Positions 56,532 through 64,000 of a stretch of DNA of 64,000 nucleotides are shown piece after piece. The notes under the pieces are model-generated. The model searched no databases, was not told the origin of the DNA, and was given only the letters and a program-made list of their open reading frames with translations. Source of the stretch: Pseudomonas sp. MWU13-2100 (lineage in GTDB: Bacteria > Pseudomonadota > Gammaproteobacteria > Pseudomonadales > Pseudomonadaceae); NCBI RefSeq assembly GCF_023242365.1, contig NZ_JALLIX010000013.1, positions 62,001-126,000 on the forward strand, written 5' to 3'. The number at the start of each line of letters is the position of its first letter. Position 1 is the stretch's first letter. The position numbers and the translations under genes were made by a program.

Positions 56532-57137
56532 ATGAACAAACTGATCGTGAGTCTGCTGTTGACCCTGGGGATCACAGGCCTGGCACAGGCCGCTGGCGAT
56601 GCCAAGGCCGGTCAGGCCAAGGCCGCTGTCTGCGGAGCCTGTCACGGGCCCGATGGCAACAGCATGGCCCCCAACTTTCCGAAACTCGCCGGCCAGGGCG
56701 AACGCTACCTGACCAAGCAGATGCAGGATATCAAGTCGGGCAAGCGCACAGTGCTGGAAATGACCGGCCTGCTGACCAACCTGAGCGATCAGGACCTGTC
56801 CGATATCGCCGCCTACTTTTCCAGCCAGCAAGGCAGCGTCGGTGCCGCCGATCCCAAGGTCGTGGCCCATGGCGAAGAGTTGTTCCGCGGCGGCAAGCTG
56901 GATCAGGGCATGCCGTCCTGCATCGGTTGCCACTCGCCCAATGGCGCGGGCAACGCCGCCGCCGGCTTCCCGCACCTGGGCGGCCAGCATGCGCAATATG
57001 TCGCCAAGCAGTTGACCGACTTCCGCGAAGGCAACCGCACCAACGATGGCGATACCAAGATCATGCAGAGCATCGCCGCGAAGATGAGCAACAAGGATAT
57101 TGAAGCCGTTTCCAGCTACGTACAGGGCCTGCACTGA
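56532..57137 (+). CDS. cc4: Diheme cytochrome c4
   Basis: 201-residue periplasmic diheme protein that donates electrons to terminal oxidases, notably cbb3-type in Pseudomonas. It has a signal peptide (MNKLIVSLLLTLGITGLAQA) and two similar domains with heme sites C34-G-A-C37-H38 and C130-I-G-C133-H134. A strong terminator lies 78 bp downstream. It corresponds to cc4 at this locus in P. aeruginosa. Confidence 0.95.
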   Translation: MNKLIVSLLLTLGITGLAQAAGDAKAGQAKAAVCGACHGPDGNSMAPNFPKLAGQGERYLTKQMQDIKSGKRTVLEMTGLLTNLSDQDLSDIAAYFSSQQGSVGAADPKVVAHGEELFRGGKLDQGMPSCIGCHSPNGAGNAAAGFPHLGGQHAQYVAKQLTDFREGNRTNDGDTKIMQSIAAKMSNKDIEAVSSYVQGLH

Positions 57138-57214
57138 GGTTCTGACGGTCAGGCGCGCGGCGGGCTGTCATCTTTCGCAACGTTAATGATCGATTAATCC
57201 GCGGCTGCAACGAT

Positions 57215-57242
57215 AAAAGGGTGGCCTTGGCCGCCCTTTTTT
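57215..57242 (+). terminator. Rho-independent terminator after cc4
   Basis: AAAAGGGTGGCC and GGCCGCCCTTTTTT form a stem with a TT loop and a terminal T run; the A-rich left side makes it partly bidirectional. Confidence 0.88.
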
Positions 57243-57344
57243 GTGGCCGCTGCCGTTACACTCATTATCGAACTAGAGCCCGCGCCGATCTGTCGGAGTT
57301 ACAGGTCGTGTCCGGGGCGACTTATCCATGTCCAGGAGCAAAGC

Positions 57345-57992
57345 ATGCGTAATCTGATTCTCAGCGCCGCACTCGTCACCGCCAGCCTGTTCGGCATGAC
57401 GGCCCAGGCCGCCGATGTGCCGCTCGAAGCCGGCAAGACCTACGTGGAACTGAGTAACCCGGTGCCGGTTGCCGAGCCGGGCAAAATCGAGGTGGTCGAG
57501 CTGTTCTGGTATGGCTGCCCGCATTGCTACGCTTTTGAACCGACCATCAACCCTTGGGTTGAGAAGCTGCCCAAAGATGTGAATTTCGTGCGTATTCCCG
57601 CGATGTTCGGCGGCCCTTGGGATGCCCACGGCCAGTTGTTCCTGACCCTGGAAGCCATGGGGGTGGAGCACAAGGTGCACGCGGCCGTGTTCAATGCCAT
57701 CCAGAAAGAACACAAGAAGCTCACCGACAAGCAAGAGATGGCCGATTTCCTGGCCACTCAGGGTGTTGACAAGGACAAGTTCCTGGCGACCTTCGACTCG
57801 TTCGCCATCAAAGGCCAGATCGTCATCGCCAGAGACCTTGCCAAGAAGTATGAAGTCAGCGGTGTCCCCACCATGATCGTCAACGGCAAATACCGCTTCG
57901 ACCTTGGCACCGCCGGTGGCCCTGAAGCCGCGCTGAATGTCGCTGACCAGTTGATCGCCAAAGAGCGGGCGGCCATGGCGGTGGCCAAGTAA
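57345..57992 (+). CDS. dsbA: Thiol:disulfide interchange protein DsbA
   Basis: Periplasmic oxidase that introduces disulfides into exported proteins. The 215-residue product has a signal peptide (MRNLILSAALVTASLFGMTAQA), the active site C58-P-H-C61 in WYGCPHCYAF, and the cis-proline loop SGVPTMIVNG. CCAGGAGCAAAGC precedes the ATG at 57345; the longer frame starts inside the cc4 terminator region. Length fits the family (E. coli 208). Confidence 0.96.
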   Translation: MRNLILSAALVTASLFGMTAQAADVPLEAGKTYVELSNPVPVAEPGKIEVVELFWYGCPHCYAFEPTINPWVEKLPKDVNFVRIPAMFGGPWDAHGQLFLTLEAMGVEHKVHAAVFNAIQKEHKKLTDKQEMADFLATQGVDKDKFLATFDSFAIKGQIVIARDLAKKYEVSGVPTMIVNGKYRFDLGTAGGPEAALNVADQLIAKERAAMAVAK

Positions 57993-58002
57993 GGCCGCCG
58001 CC

Positions 58003-58863
58003 GTGATCGGGCGCTGGGGGACGGAGCGTCTCGTTGGCTTGCATGAGCCCAAGGTCAACGAGCATCACCTGGAGAGCACCGGCCTGCCGGCGGACAACCG
58101 CCTGCGCCTGCTCAGTTTCAATATCCAGGTGGGTATCAGCACGCAGCGTTATCGACATTACCTGACCCGTGGCTGGCAACATCTCTTGCCCGCCACGGGG
58201 CGGGCGGACAACTTGCAGAAGATCGGCGGCCTGCTCGCCGATTTCGACCTGGTGGCCCTCCAGGAGGCCGATGGCGGTAGCCTGCGTTCAGGCTACGTCA
58301 ATCAGGTCGAGCACCTGGCGCAGCTCGGCGCCTTTCCCTACTGGTACCAGCAACTCAATCGCAACCTCGGGCGCCTGGGCCAGCACAGCAATGGGGTACT
58401 GAGCCGTTTGCGGCCCTCGGCGATCGAGGATCATCCCCTGCCGGGGCCGGCCGGGCGCGGGGCGATTCTCGTGCGGTTTGGCGAGGGCCCGGAAGCCCTG
58501 GTGGTGGTGATGATGCACCTGGCCCTGGGGGCGCGGGCACGTACCCGGCAACTGGCTTATGTCCGCGAGCTGATCGGTGGTTTTCGGCACCTGGTGCTCA
58601 TGGGCGACATGAACACCCAGGCCAGCGACCTGCTGCTACACTCGCCTTTACGCGACCTCGGCTTGCTCGCACCGCAGGTGGAAGCCACTTTTCCCAGCTG
58701 GCGTCCACAACGTTGCCTGGACCACATTCTGCTCAGCCCCAGCCTGACCCTGGAGCGAGTCGAGGTGCTGGCCCAACCTATTTCCGATCATTTGCCGGTA
58801 GCCGTCGAAATTCGTCTGCCAGGCTCCATCGGTTCTGATACGTTGCCGGCCTTGAGTAGCTAA
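58003..58863 (+). CDS. Endonuclease/exonuclease/phosphatase family protein
   Basis: 286-residue protein with the EEP fold: LLSFNIQVG (near residue 35), VALQEADGG with the catalytic Glu, MGDMNTQASDLL with Asp/Asn, and SDHLPVAVEI with the catalytic His. It lacks a signal peptide. The GTG start at 58003 has AAGG about eight bases upstream, just after the dsbA stop. Whether it acts on DNA, RNA, lipid or phosphosugars is not evident. It may be cotranscribed with dsbA and the GGDEF gene. Confidence 0.88.
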   Translation: MIGRWGTERLVGLHEPKVNEHHLESTGLPADNRLRLLSFNIQVGISTQRYRHYLTRGWQHLLPATGRADNLQKIGGLLADFDLVALQEADGGSLRSGYVNQVEHLAQLGAFPYWYQQLNRNLGRLGQHSNGVLSRLRPSAIEDHPLPGPAGRGAILVRFGEGPEALVVVMMHLALGARARTRQLAYVRELIGGFRHLVLMGDMNTQASDLLLHSPLRDLGLLAPQVEATFPSWRPQRCLDHILLSPSLTLERVEVLAQPISDHLPVAVEIRLPGSIGSDTLPALSS

Positions 58864-58880
58864 ATCTCGCGGACGCCGGC

Positions 58881-61088
58881 ATGAGCAGCGAAGAAGTCGA
58901 ACGCTGGAAAGAGAAATACCTTAAAAGCATTGAACAACAGGAAAAGCTCGAGCGTCGTTGGGACGCCCGTCTGGACCTGCTTCGCCGTGGGCTGGTACGC
59001 AGTACTCTGGCGGCGGAAGGCACCGACCGCGCGGTCGACCAATGCATGAAGGAAATGCGCGATATCGTGCGCAGCGACGATATGGACGCAGGGCTCGCCG
59101 CCCTGTTGCCGCGGTTGGAAAAGGCCGTGCTCGACTCTGAACAGCGCCGCGAGACCCGCGCCGAACAGGTGAGTACCGCGTTGAGCGCGCTGGTGACCCA
59201 GCTGCAATCCCTGCCATTGCCCCGTGAAGTCAGGCGGCCGCTGAAGAACTTCGCCAAGCAGCTTGAGGGTCGTGTCGGTCAGGCGCGGGAGATCCCGTTG
59301 CTGCTCAGCGAGCTCAGTGGCCTGCAAGGCAAGGCACTGACGCAGCTTGAGCAGCCGGTTGAGCCGGGTCGCCCCGGTCTGTTGCAACGGTTGTTCGGTA
59401 GCAAGGAGAGCGGGCCGGAAACCGCCCCGGGGCAGCCACCGGTTCCGTCCGCCAGGGTCGAAGAGGTTTCGGCCCGCAGGGTCGAACCCTCGGCGCGTGA
59501 GCCCGAAGTTCAGGTGTCGGAGCCTGTTCATACACCCGCCCCCACGGCGCCAGCCATCGTCGCACCTGCTCCGGTAGCCACCCAGGACATCGCGCCAGCC
59601 GCGCCGCCGGCCCCTGAGGCCGCAGTCGAAGTCATGGCGTCAGTCGCACCCGAAGTGCCTGGGCCGTCGCCCGCTGCCGCGCCTGAGCCGGTACCCACGG
59701 CCCAGCCGGTCGATGCTGTGGCCTATGTACCGCCGGTGGTTGTGCCGCAGATACCGGCCGCCGTCGCCGAGCCGGTGGCCGAAGTGCCGGCCGTGGTGTC
59801 GACGAGCGTGGGTGAACAGCCGCCGTCGCCGACACTGGCTGTCGAGCCCGGTGTAGTGTCGCTGTCTGTCATCAAGGCGGCCGACCCGGCTGAAGCGCCG
59901 GCCCCTGCGCTGCGCCTCGTGCCAACGGTGTTTCTCGACAGCCTGCCGTTACCCGCTGTGATGGCTGAAGCGCTGGCGGCCGTCGACCCGGAGTACCCCG
60001 AGCCGGATGTGCTGTTTGCCTTGCCCGAGTCCCCGGAGCCGTCCTACAGCTCAGTGGCCGAACACATCGAATCGACGTTGCTGGGCCTGCTCGATGACCT
60101 CACCCTGCCAGAGCGTCACCAGGCCCATGCCGAGGCCATGCGCCAACGCCTCGAACATGGGTTGAACTGGTATGAATTGCTGCCGATCCTCGATGATCTT
60201 GCGGTGTTGATGCTGGCGATCAACGACAGCGGCCAGCGTGACTTCCAGATCTATCTCAAGCAACTCAACGAGCGCCTGGAGTCGTTCCAGAGCAACCTGC
60301 AGGCGGCCAGTGCCGGCCATGCCGAAGGGCGTACGGCGGCGAACGAGTTGCACAGTCAACTGCGCGAGCATGTCGATAGCCTGCAAAGCAGCGTGCAGGA
60401 TGCCTCGGACCTGGACAGCCTCAAGCACGTCCTGGAAAGCCGCCTCGAAGGTTTGCTGGGCACCATGGACCAGCATCAGCAACAACGGGCGATCCGCGAG
60501 CAGGAAGTCGCGGTGCGCCTGCAAAGCCTGGCCGAGCGCGTGGCGCATATGGAGCAGGAAGCCCAGGGTTATCGTGACCACCTTGAGGAGCAGCGCCAGA
60601 AAGCCCTGGTCGACCCGCTGACCGGCTTGCCCAATCGCGCGGCCTGGAGCGAGCGGTTGGAGCAGGAGATGGCGCAGTGGCAGCAGCATGGCAACACCCT
60701 GCTGATCGCCATGCTCGACCTCGATCACTTCAAGCGGATCAACGACAACTACGGCCACCTGGCCGGTGACAAGGTGTTGAAGATCATTGCCGGCGAGCTG
60801 CGCAAGCGTCTGCGGGCCGGTGACTTCATCGCCCGTTTCGGGGGCGAGGAGTTTGTCCTGCTGGTGCCCAATACCCCGATCATGGCGGGGCTCAAGCTGG
60901 TCGAGGGCTTGCGCGCAGCCATCGAGGCCTGTCCGTTCCACTTCAAGGGTGAGCGCGTGACGATCACTGTGTCGGTCGGGTTGTCGGCGTTCAGGGCCGG
61001 CGAGCGCAGCGATCATGCGTTGAAACGAGCCGATGAGGCGCTTTACCGGGCCAAGAATGCCGGGCGCAATCGTATCGAGCAGGGCTGA
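58881..61088 (+). CDS. dgcH: Diguanylate cyclase DgcH-like (GGDEF protein)
   Basis: 735-residue cytoplasmic-looking protein. The N-terminal helical region (about 1-170) is followed by a Pro/Ala/Val-rich, probably disordered linker (about 175-345), a second helical/coiled-coil region (390-570) and a C-terminal GGDEF domain (575-735). The active site is G654-G-E-E-F658, a functional form, and the inhibitory I-site R645-A-G-D648 is present, so c-di-GMP synthesis with product inhibition is expected. No membrane helix is seen. It corresponds to DgcH at this locus in P. aeruginosa, though the signal sensed is unknown. Confidence 0.92.
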   Translation: MSSEEVERWKEKYLKSIEQQEKLERRWDARLDLLRRGLVRSTLAAEGTDRAVDQCMKEMRDIVRSDDMDAGLAALLPRLEKAVLDSEQRRETRAEQVSTALSALVTQLQSLPLPREVRRPLKNFAKQLEGRVGQAREIPLLLSELSGLQGKALTQLEQPVEPGRPGLLQRLFGSKESGPETAPGQPPVPSARVEEVSARRVEPSAREPEVQVSEPVHTPAPTAPAIVAPAPVATQDIAPAAPPAPEAAVEVMASVAPEVPGPSPAAAPEPVPTAQPVDAVAYVPPVVVPQIPAAVAEPVAEVPAVVSTSVGEQPPSPTLAVEPGVVSLSVIKAADPAEAPAPALRLVPTVFLDSLPLPAVMAEALAAVDPEYPEPDVLFALPESPEPSYSSVAEHIESTLLGLLDDLTLPERHQAHAEAMRQRLEHGLNWYELLPILDDLAVLMLAINDSGQRDFQIYLKQLNERLESFQSNLQAASAGHAEGRTAANELHSQLREHVDSLQSSVQDASDLDSLKHVLESRLEGLLGTMDQHQQQRAIREQEVAVRLQSLAERVAHMEQEAQGYRDHLEEQRQKALVDPLTGLPNRAAWSERLEQEMAQWQQHGNTLLIAMLDLDHFKRINDNYGHLAGDKVLKIIAGELRKRLRAGDFIARFGGEEFVLLVPNTPIMAGLKLVEGLRAAIEACPFHFKGERVTITVSVGLSAFRAGERSDHALKRADEALYRAKNAGRNRIEQG

Positions 61089-61104
61089 GTACCAGGCCAG
61101 GGTT

Positions 61105-61134
61105 CTGTAGGCGCCGGCAAGCGGGCGCCTACAG
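61105..61134. repeat. Short REP-like hairpin
   Basis: CTGTAGGCGC and GCGCCTACAG pair perfectly around CGGCAAGCGG. It is the same minimal form as at 15149-15178. It follows the GGDEF gene. Confidence 0.72.
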
Positions 61135-61271
61135 TGACCGTGTTGAGTGAAATGCGGGTGCCAGGGTCAAGATACCGCTAGAGGTTGTATCAGGTAACAG
61201 TGTATTGGGCGCTGCTGGGCCTGCCAGTACGTTATGCTGTCAAATTACTGTCTTCGTTTGTTGCGGCTGCC

Positions 61272-62051
61272 ATGAAACTGCTCCCCTTCCTTCTTTCAAT
61301 CCTGCTGCTGGCGGGCTGCGCCAGCGGTCCGCGCATCGACACCAGCCACCCTTCGGTCAATTACGACAACCGGGTGCAGTTCGTGGTTCTGCATTACACC
61401 TCGGCGAACATGGAAAACTCGCTGCGGTTGCTGACCCATGGCCAGGTCAGCAGCCATTACCTGATCGGCGACGACCCGCGCGCCACCGTCTACAAGCTGG
61501 TGGATGAGAGCCAGCGCGCCTGGCACGCCGGGGAAAGCGAGTGGCTGGGGCGCACCTGGCTGAACTCCAGCTCCATTGGTATTGAAATCGTCAACCCGGG
61601 TTTCCGCGATACCCCCACCGGGCGCGTCTGGTACCCCTACAGCGAAGCCCAGATCCAGGCGCTGGTCTTGCTGCTCAAGGACATCGTCAAACGCAATCAC
61701 ATCGAGCCGCGCAATGTGATTGGCCATAGCGATATCGCCCCTTTGCGCAAACAGGACCCGGGGCCGCTGATGCCCTGGAAGCGCCTGGCTGCAGAAGGCC
61801 TCGGCGTATGGCCTGACGAACAGGCGGTCGCCCAGCAGCAGGCCGCCTACGTCGCGCAACTGCCGAGCGTCACCTGGTTCCAGCAGCAGCTCAAGCGGCT
61901 GGGCTATGCCTCACCGCAGACCGGCGAGCTGGATGTTGCCACGCGCCATGTCCTGGCGGCCTTCCAGATGCACTTCCGCCCCAGCCGCTTCGACGGCCTG
62001 CCGGATGCGCAAAGTGCGGCGATTCTCCAGGTGCTCAATCAGTCAGAATAA
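61272..62051 (+). CDS. N-acetylmuramoyl-L-alanine amidase, AmpDh2-like lipoprotein
   Basis: Zinc amidase that cleaves peptides from peptidoglycan or anhydromuropeptides. The 259-residue product has a lipoprotein signal (lipobox LLLAGC, Cys16), then an Amidase_2 domain with zinc histidines in FVVLHYTSA and IGHSDIAPLRKQDPG and the catalytic Glu in SIGIEIVNPGF. A C-terminal peptidoglycan-binding-like helical segment (WFQQQLKRLGY onward) completes it. This is the envelope-anchored AmpDh2 type, distinct from cytoplasmic AmpD. The start at 61272 lacks a strong ribosome site but fits the signal peptide. Confidence 0.9.
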   Translation: MKLLPFLLSILLLAGCASGPRIDTSHPSVNYDNRVQFVVLHYTSANMENSLRLLTHGQVSSHYLIGDDPRATVYKLVDESQRAWHAGESEWLGRTWLNSSSIGIEIVNPGFRDTPTGRVWYPYSEAQIQALVLLLKDIVKRNHIEPRNVIGHSDIAPLRKQDPGPLMPWKRLAAEGLGVWPDEQAVAQQQAAYVAQLPSVTWFQQQLKRLGYASPQTGELDVATRHVLAAFQMHFRPSRFDGLPDAQSAAILQVLNQSE

Positions 62052-62127
62052 TGTCACCGCCGGACGGTCAGCGCCGAACCGCCAATCTGTTGCTATAACT
62101 CATTGGTAAATCTTCGGATATTCGCTG

Positions 62128-63741
62128 ATGCCGGCTCGCCAGACGTTGCGCTCCTGGTTCCATCGTCCCTGGTCGCTGGCATTGCTGGCGGCTCTGCTCA
62201 GTGTCGCCCTGTTGTCGGCGGGTAGCCTGGGGGTGGTGATGCACCAGGTCAGACAGCACGAAAGCGAACAAATGAATGCCCAGGGGCAGCGTTTCCTGGA
62301 GCGGCTGGAGCAGCTTTTCGGGCAACTGCGCGAGGGGCTCGACCAATTGGAGGCCCAGCCCCTGCGCGATTGCAGCCTGGCCATGATCGGCACCTTGCAG
62401 CAACTGAGCTTCAACTACCGCTTTATCTACAAAGCTTTCTATGTCGACGCCACCCAGTCCTGTTCCAACTGGCCGAATCAGGATGCCCACGTCGCCTCGC
62501 GAGCGCCGGATATCCGCGGACCGACCTACAGCTATTGGCTCAATACCTCGGCCCAACCCAATGACAACCTGGCCGCCCTGATGCTGGGGCGCGGTCATTT
62601 CCGGGTGTCCACCTCCCGCGGGCATTTGAGCGATGTGGTGGAGTTGCCGCCAGGGGCGAGCCTGCTGGTGGTGGTCGACCATGGCCGGCGGGCGATTCCG
62701 GTGCTCGGGCCGGCCCAGGACTGGCCGCCCCCCGGCTGGCCCGCGAAGGGCAAGGATCCGCTGCTGATCACGGCGAATGAACTGATCTATCGCATGCCCA
62801 CCCGCACCCCGGAATACCAGTTGGTGATGGTCGCGCCGCGCGCGGCGATGCCACTGCCGGTCGACCCGCTGTGGTGGTGGTTGTTCTCGGTGAGCCTGCT
62901 GATTGCCTTCTGCATCGGTGGCCTGACCTTGCAACTGGCCCGCCAGCGCCAGTCGCTCAATGGTGAGCTGCAAGGCGCTCTGCGGCGCGGCGAATTCCAG
63001 GTCTTGTATCAACCGATCTTCGACCTCGGCAGCCGCCATTGTGTGGGGGCCGAGGCCTTGATCCGCTGGCGCCGGCCGGACGGCACGCTGACCAGCCCCG
63101 ACCTGTTCATTCCCCTGGCGGAAAATACCGGGCAGATCCGTCAGATCACCGATTTTGTCCTGCAACGGTTGCTGGACCAACTGGGTCAACTGCTGCGGGC
63201 CAACCCGCAGTTGTATATCTCGGTGAACCTGGCGGCCTGCGATGTCATGGTGCCGCGTATTGGCGAGGTGATTGCCGACCTGTTGCGGGTGCACCGGGTC
63301 AGTGCCCGGCAGATCGCCTTCGAAGTCACCGAGCGCGGGCTGATCGACGTGGTGGTGGCCCGGGACAATTTGCAGGCCCTGCGCAATGTCGGTCATCAGG
63401 TCCTGATCGACGACTTCGGCACCGGCTATTGCAGCCTGGCCTATCTGCAAACCCTGCCGGTGGACTGCCTGAAGATCGACAAGGCCTTTATCGATGCCCT
63501 GGGCCATGATGCCGCCAGCAGCGGCGTGGCGCCGCATATCATCCGCATGGCCCATGCGTTGCACTTGCGGGTGATCGCCGAAGGTATCGAGTCCGAGCAC
63601 CAGGCTCTGCTGCTCAGTAGCGAAGGGGTCAATTACGGCCAGGGTTGGCTGTTCGCCCAGGCGTTGACGGCGGTGCAGTTCGTCGAGTTGATCACCCGTG
63701 GTCGGCGCCTGGCTTCACGGCGTCTGGACGACGAAGCCTAG
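62128..63741 (+). CDS. Membrane c-di-GMP phosphodiesterase with CSS-motif sensor and EAL domain
   Basis: 537-residue inner-membrane protein. Helix 1 (about 15-37), a periplasmic CSS-motif domain (DCSLA at C82, paired cysteine C112), helix 2 (about 247-270) and a cytoplasmic EAL domain (280-530) are seen. The catalytic residues are complete: E309-A-L, N367 in ISVNLAA, E399/E402 region EVTERG, DDFGTG (428-433), K449 and E485-x2-E488, so active hydrolysis of c-di-GMP is expected. CSS-motif cysteines in related E. coli proteins respond to periplasmic redox state set by DsbA/DsbB; dsbA lies 4 kb upstream. It is preceded by the amidase and followed by convergent kinB. Confidence 0.92.
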   Translation: MPARQTLRSWFHRPWSLALLAALLSVALLSAGSLGVVMHQVRQHESEQMNAQGQRFLERLEQLFGQLREGLDQLEAQPLRDCSLAMIGTLQQLSFNYRFIYKAFYVDATQSCSNWPNQDAHVASRAPDIRGPTYSYWLNTSAQPNDNLAALMLGRGHFRVSTSRGHLSDVVELPPGASLLVVVDHGRRAIPVLGPAQDWPPPGWPAKGKDPLLITANELIYRMPTRTPEYQLVMVAPRAAMPLPVDPLWWWLFSVSLLIAFCIGGLTLQLARQRQSLNGELQGALRRGEFQVLYQPIFDLGSRHCVGAEALIRWRRPDGTLTSPDLFIPLAENTGQIRQITDFVLQRLLDQLGQLLRANPQLYISVNLAACDVMVPRIGEVIADLLRVHRVSARQIAFEVTERGLIDVVVARDNLQALRNVGHQVLIDDFGTGYCSLAYLQTLPVDCLKIDKAFIDALGHDAASSGVAPHIIRMAHALHLRVIAEGIESEHQALLLSSEGVNYGQGWLFAQALTAVQFVELITRGRRLASRRLDDEA

Positions 63742-63753
63742 GTTCTGGGAGCG

Positions 63754-63999
63754 CTAGAGCGGCAGCGCCATATAGAACTGCGTGCCCTGCCCCGGTCTTG
63801 AATACACGCCCATGCGCCCGCTGTGCAATTGCACGATCTCCTTGCACAGAGCCAGGCCCAGGCCGGCACCACCTTTCTTACGGCCGACCTGGACGAAGGG
63901 TTCGAAGATCCGTCCCTGTTGACCGTAGGCAATGCCCTCGCCGTTGTCCTCGACGCTGATGATGACCCGCTCGCCATGGCGTCGGGCCTGCAGGCGAAT
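63754..63999 (-). CDS. kinB: Sensor histidine kinase KinB, 3' end only (partial)
   Basis: The last 81 codons of a minus-strand histidine kinase enter from the right edge. The HATPase end is clear: VEDNGEGIAYGQQGRIFEPF (N/G1 and F boxes) then GGAGLGLALCKEIVQLHSG (G2 box), finishing FYMALPL. In Pseudomonas kinB lies at this position beyond ampDh2 and dgcH and pairs with algB to control alginate and virulence genes. Identity as KinB is from gene order plus the end sequence, since the sensor part is outside the window. The stop is 12 bp from the EAL gene's stop. Confidence 0.8.
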   Translation of the reverse strand: MRLQARRHGERVIISVEDNGEGIAYGQQGRIFEPFVQVGRKKGGAGLGLALCKEIVQLHSGRMGVYSRPGQGTQFYMALPL

Positions 64000-64000
64000 C

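Overview
The window is ordinary Pseudomonas core chromosome, most like the P. fluorescens group. It is GC-rich and densely packed, many gene pairs overlap by 1-13 bp, and nearly every protein has a recognisable Pseudomonas counterpart. No prophage, insertion sequence, tRNA, rRNA or CRISPR array was seen. Gene order on the left (dprA-tsaC-qor-hemF-aroE ... trpBA/trpI ... osmC ... prlC ... cox genes) follows, from memory, the first ~115 genes of P. aeruginosa PAO1, just right of oriC. The right part (metNIQ, znu/zur, thrB, polA, engB, cc4, dsbA, dgcH, ampDh2, kinB) follows the block just left of oriC in PAO1. The two blocks meet at about 42-44 kb.

Layout. 0.3-5.2 kb: DprA, TsaC, quinone reductase, HemF, AroE. 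5.3-10.6 kb: a SulP transporter and a choline-sulfate module (betC-choX, divergent LysR regulator). 10.7-15.1 kb: small genes, then trpBA with divergent trpI. 15.2-20 kb: small stress-type proteins (DUF883, dodecin, two DUF1161, OsmC), a luciferase-like monooxygenase, lipoproteins and a metallopeptidase. 20.1-24.5 kb: HAD phosphatase, gamma-carbonic anhydrase, oligopeptidase A, a zinc ribbon and a TpbA-like phosphatase lacking its catalytic cysteine. 24.8-28.6 kb: three-subunit membrane gluconate-type dehydrogenase. 28.7-29.8 kb: a radical SAM gene behind a LexA box. 30-33.2 kb: beta-carbonic anhydrase with a SulP transporter. 33.5-42 kb: aa3-type cytochrome oxidase with its assembly and heme A genes. 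42.3-51.9 kb: VOC protein, LysR regulator, methionine ABC importer, zinc uptake with Zur, homoserine kinase. 52-64 kb: polA, an ErsA-type sRNA, engB, cytochromes c, DsbA, a nuclease-family protein, a GGDEF protein, an amidase, an EAL protein and the 3' end of kinB.

The window groups respiration (aa3 oxidase, cytochromes c, gluconate dehydrogenase), nutrient uptake (choline sulfate, methionine, zinc, sulfate or bicarbonate) and envelope stress. AlgU-type promoters are visible before osmC, a DUF1161 gene and the ErsA-like RNA, and kinB closes the window. Intergenic space, mainly between convergent genes, is filled by three families of REP-like palindromes, some with tandemly multiplied ends.

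Functional calls rest on reading motifs and family resemblance by eye; no database search or folding computation was run.
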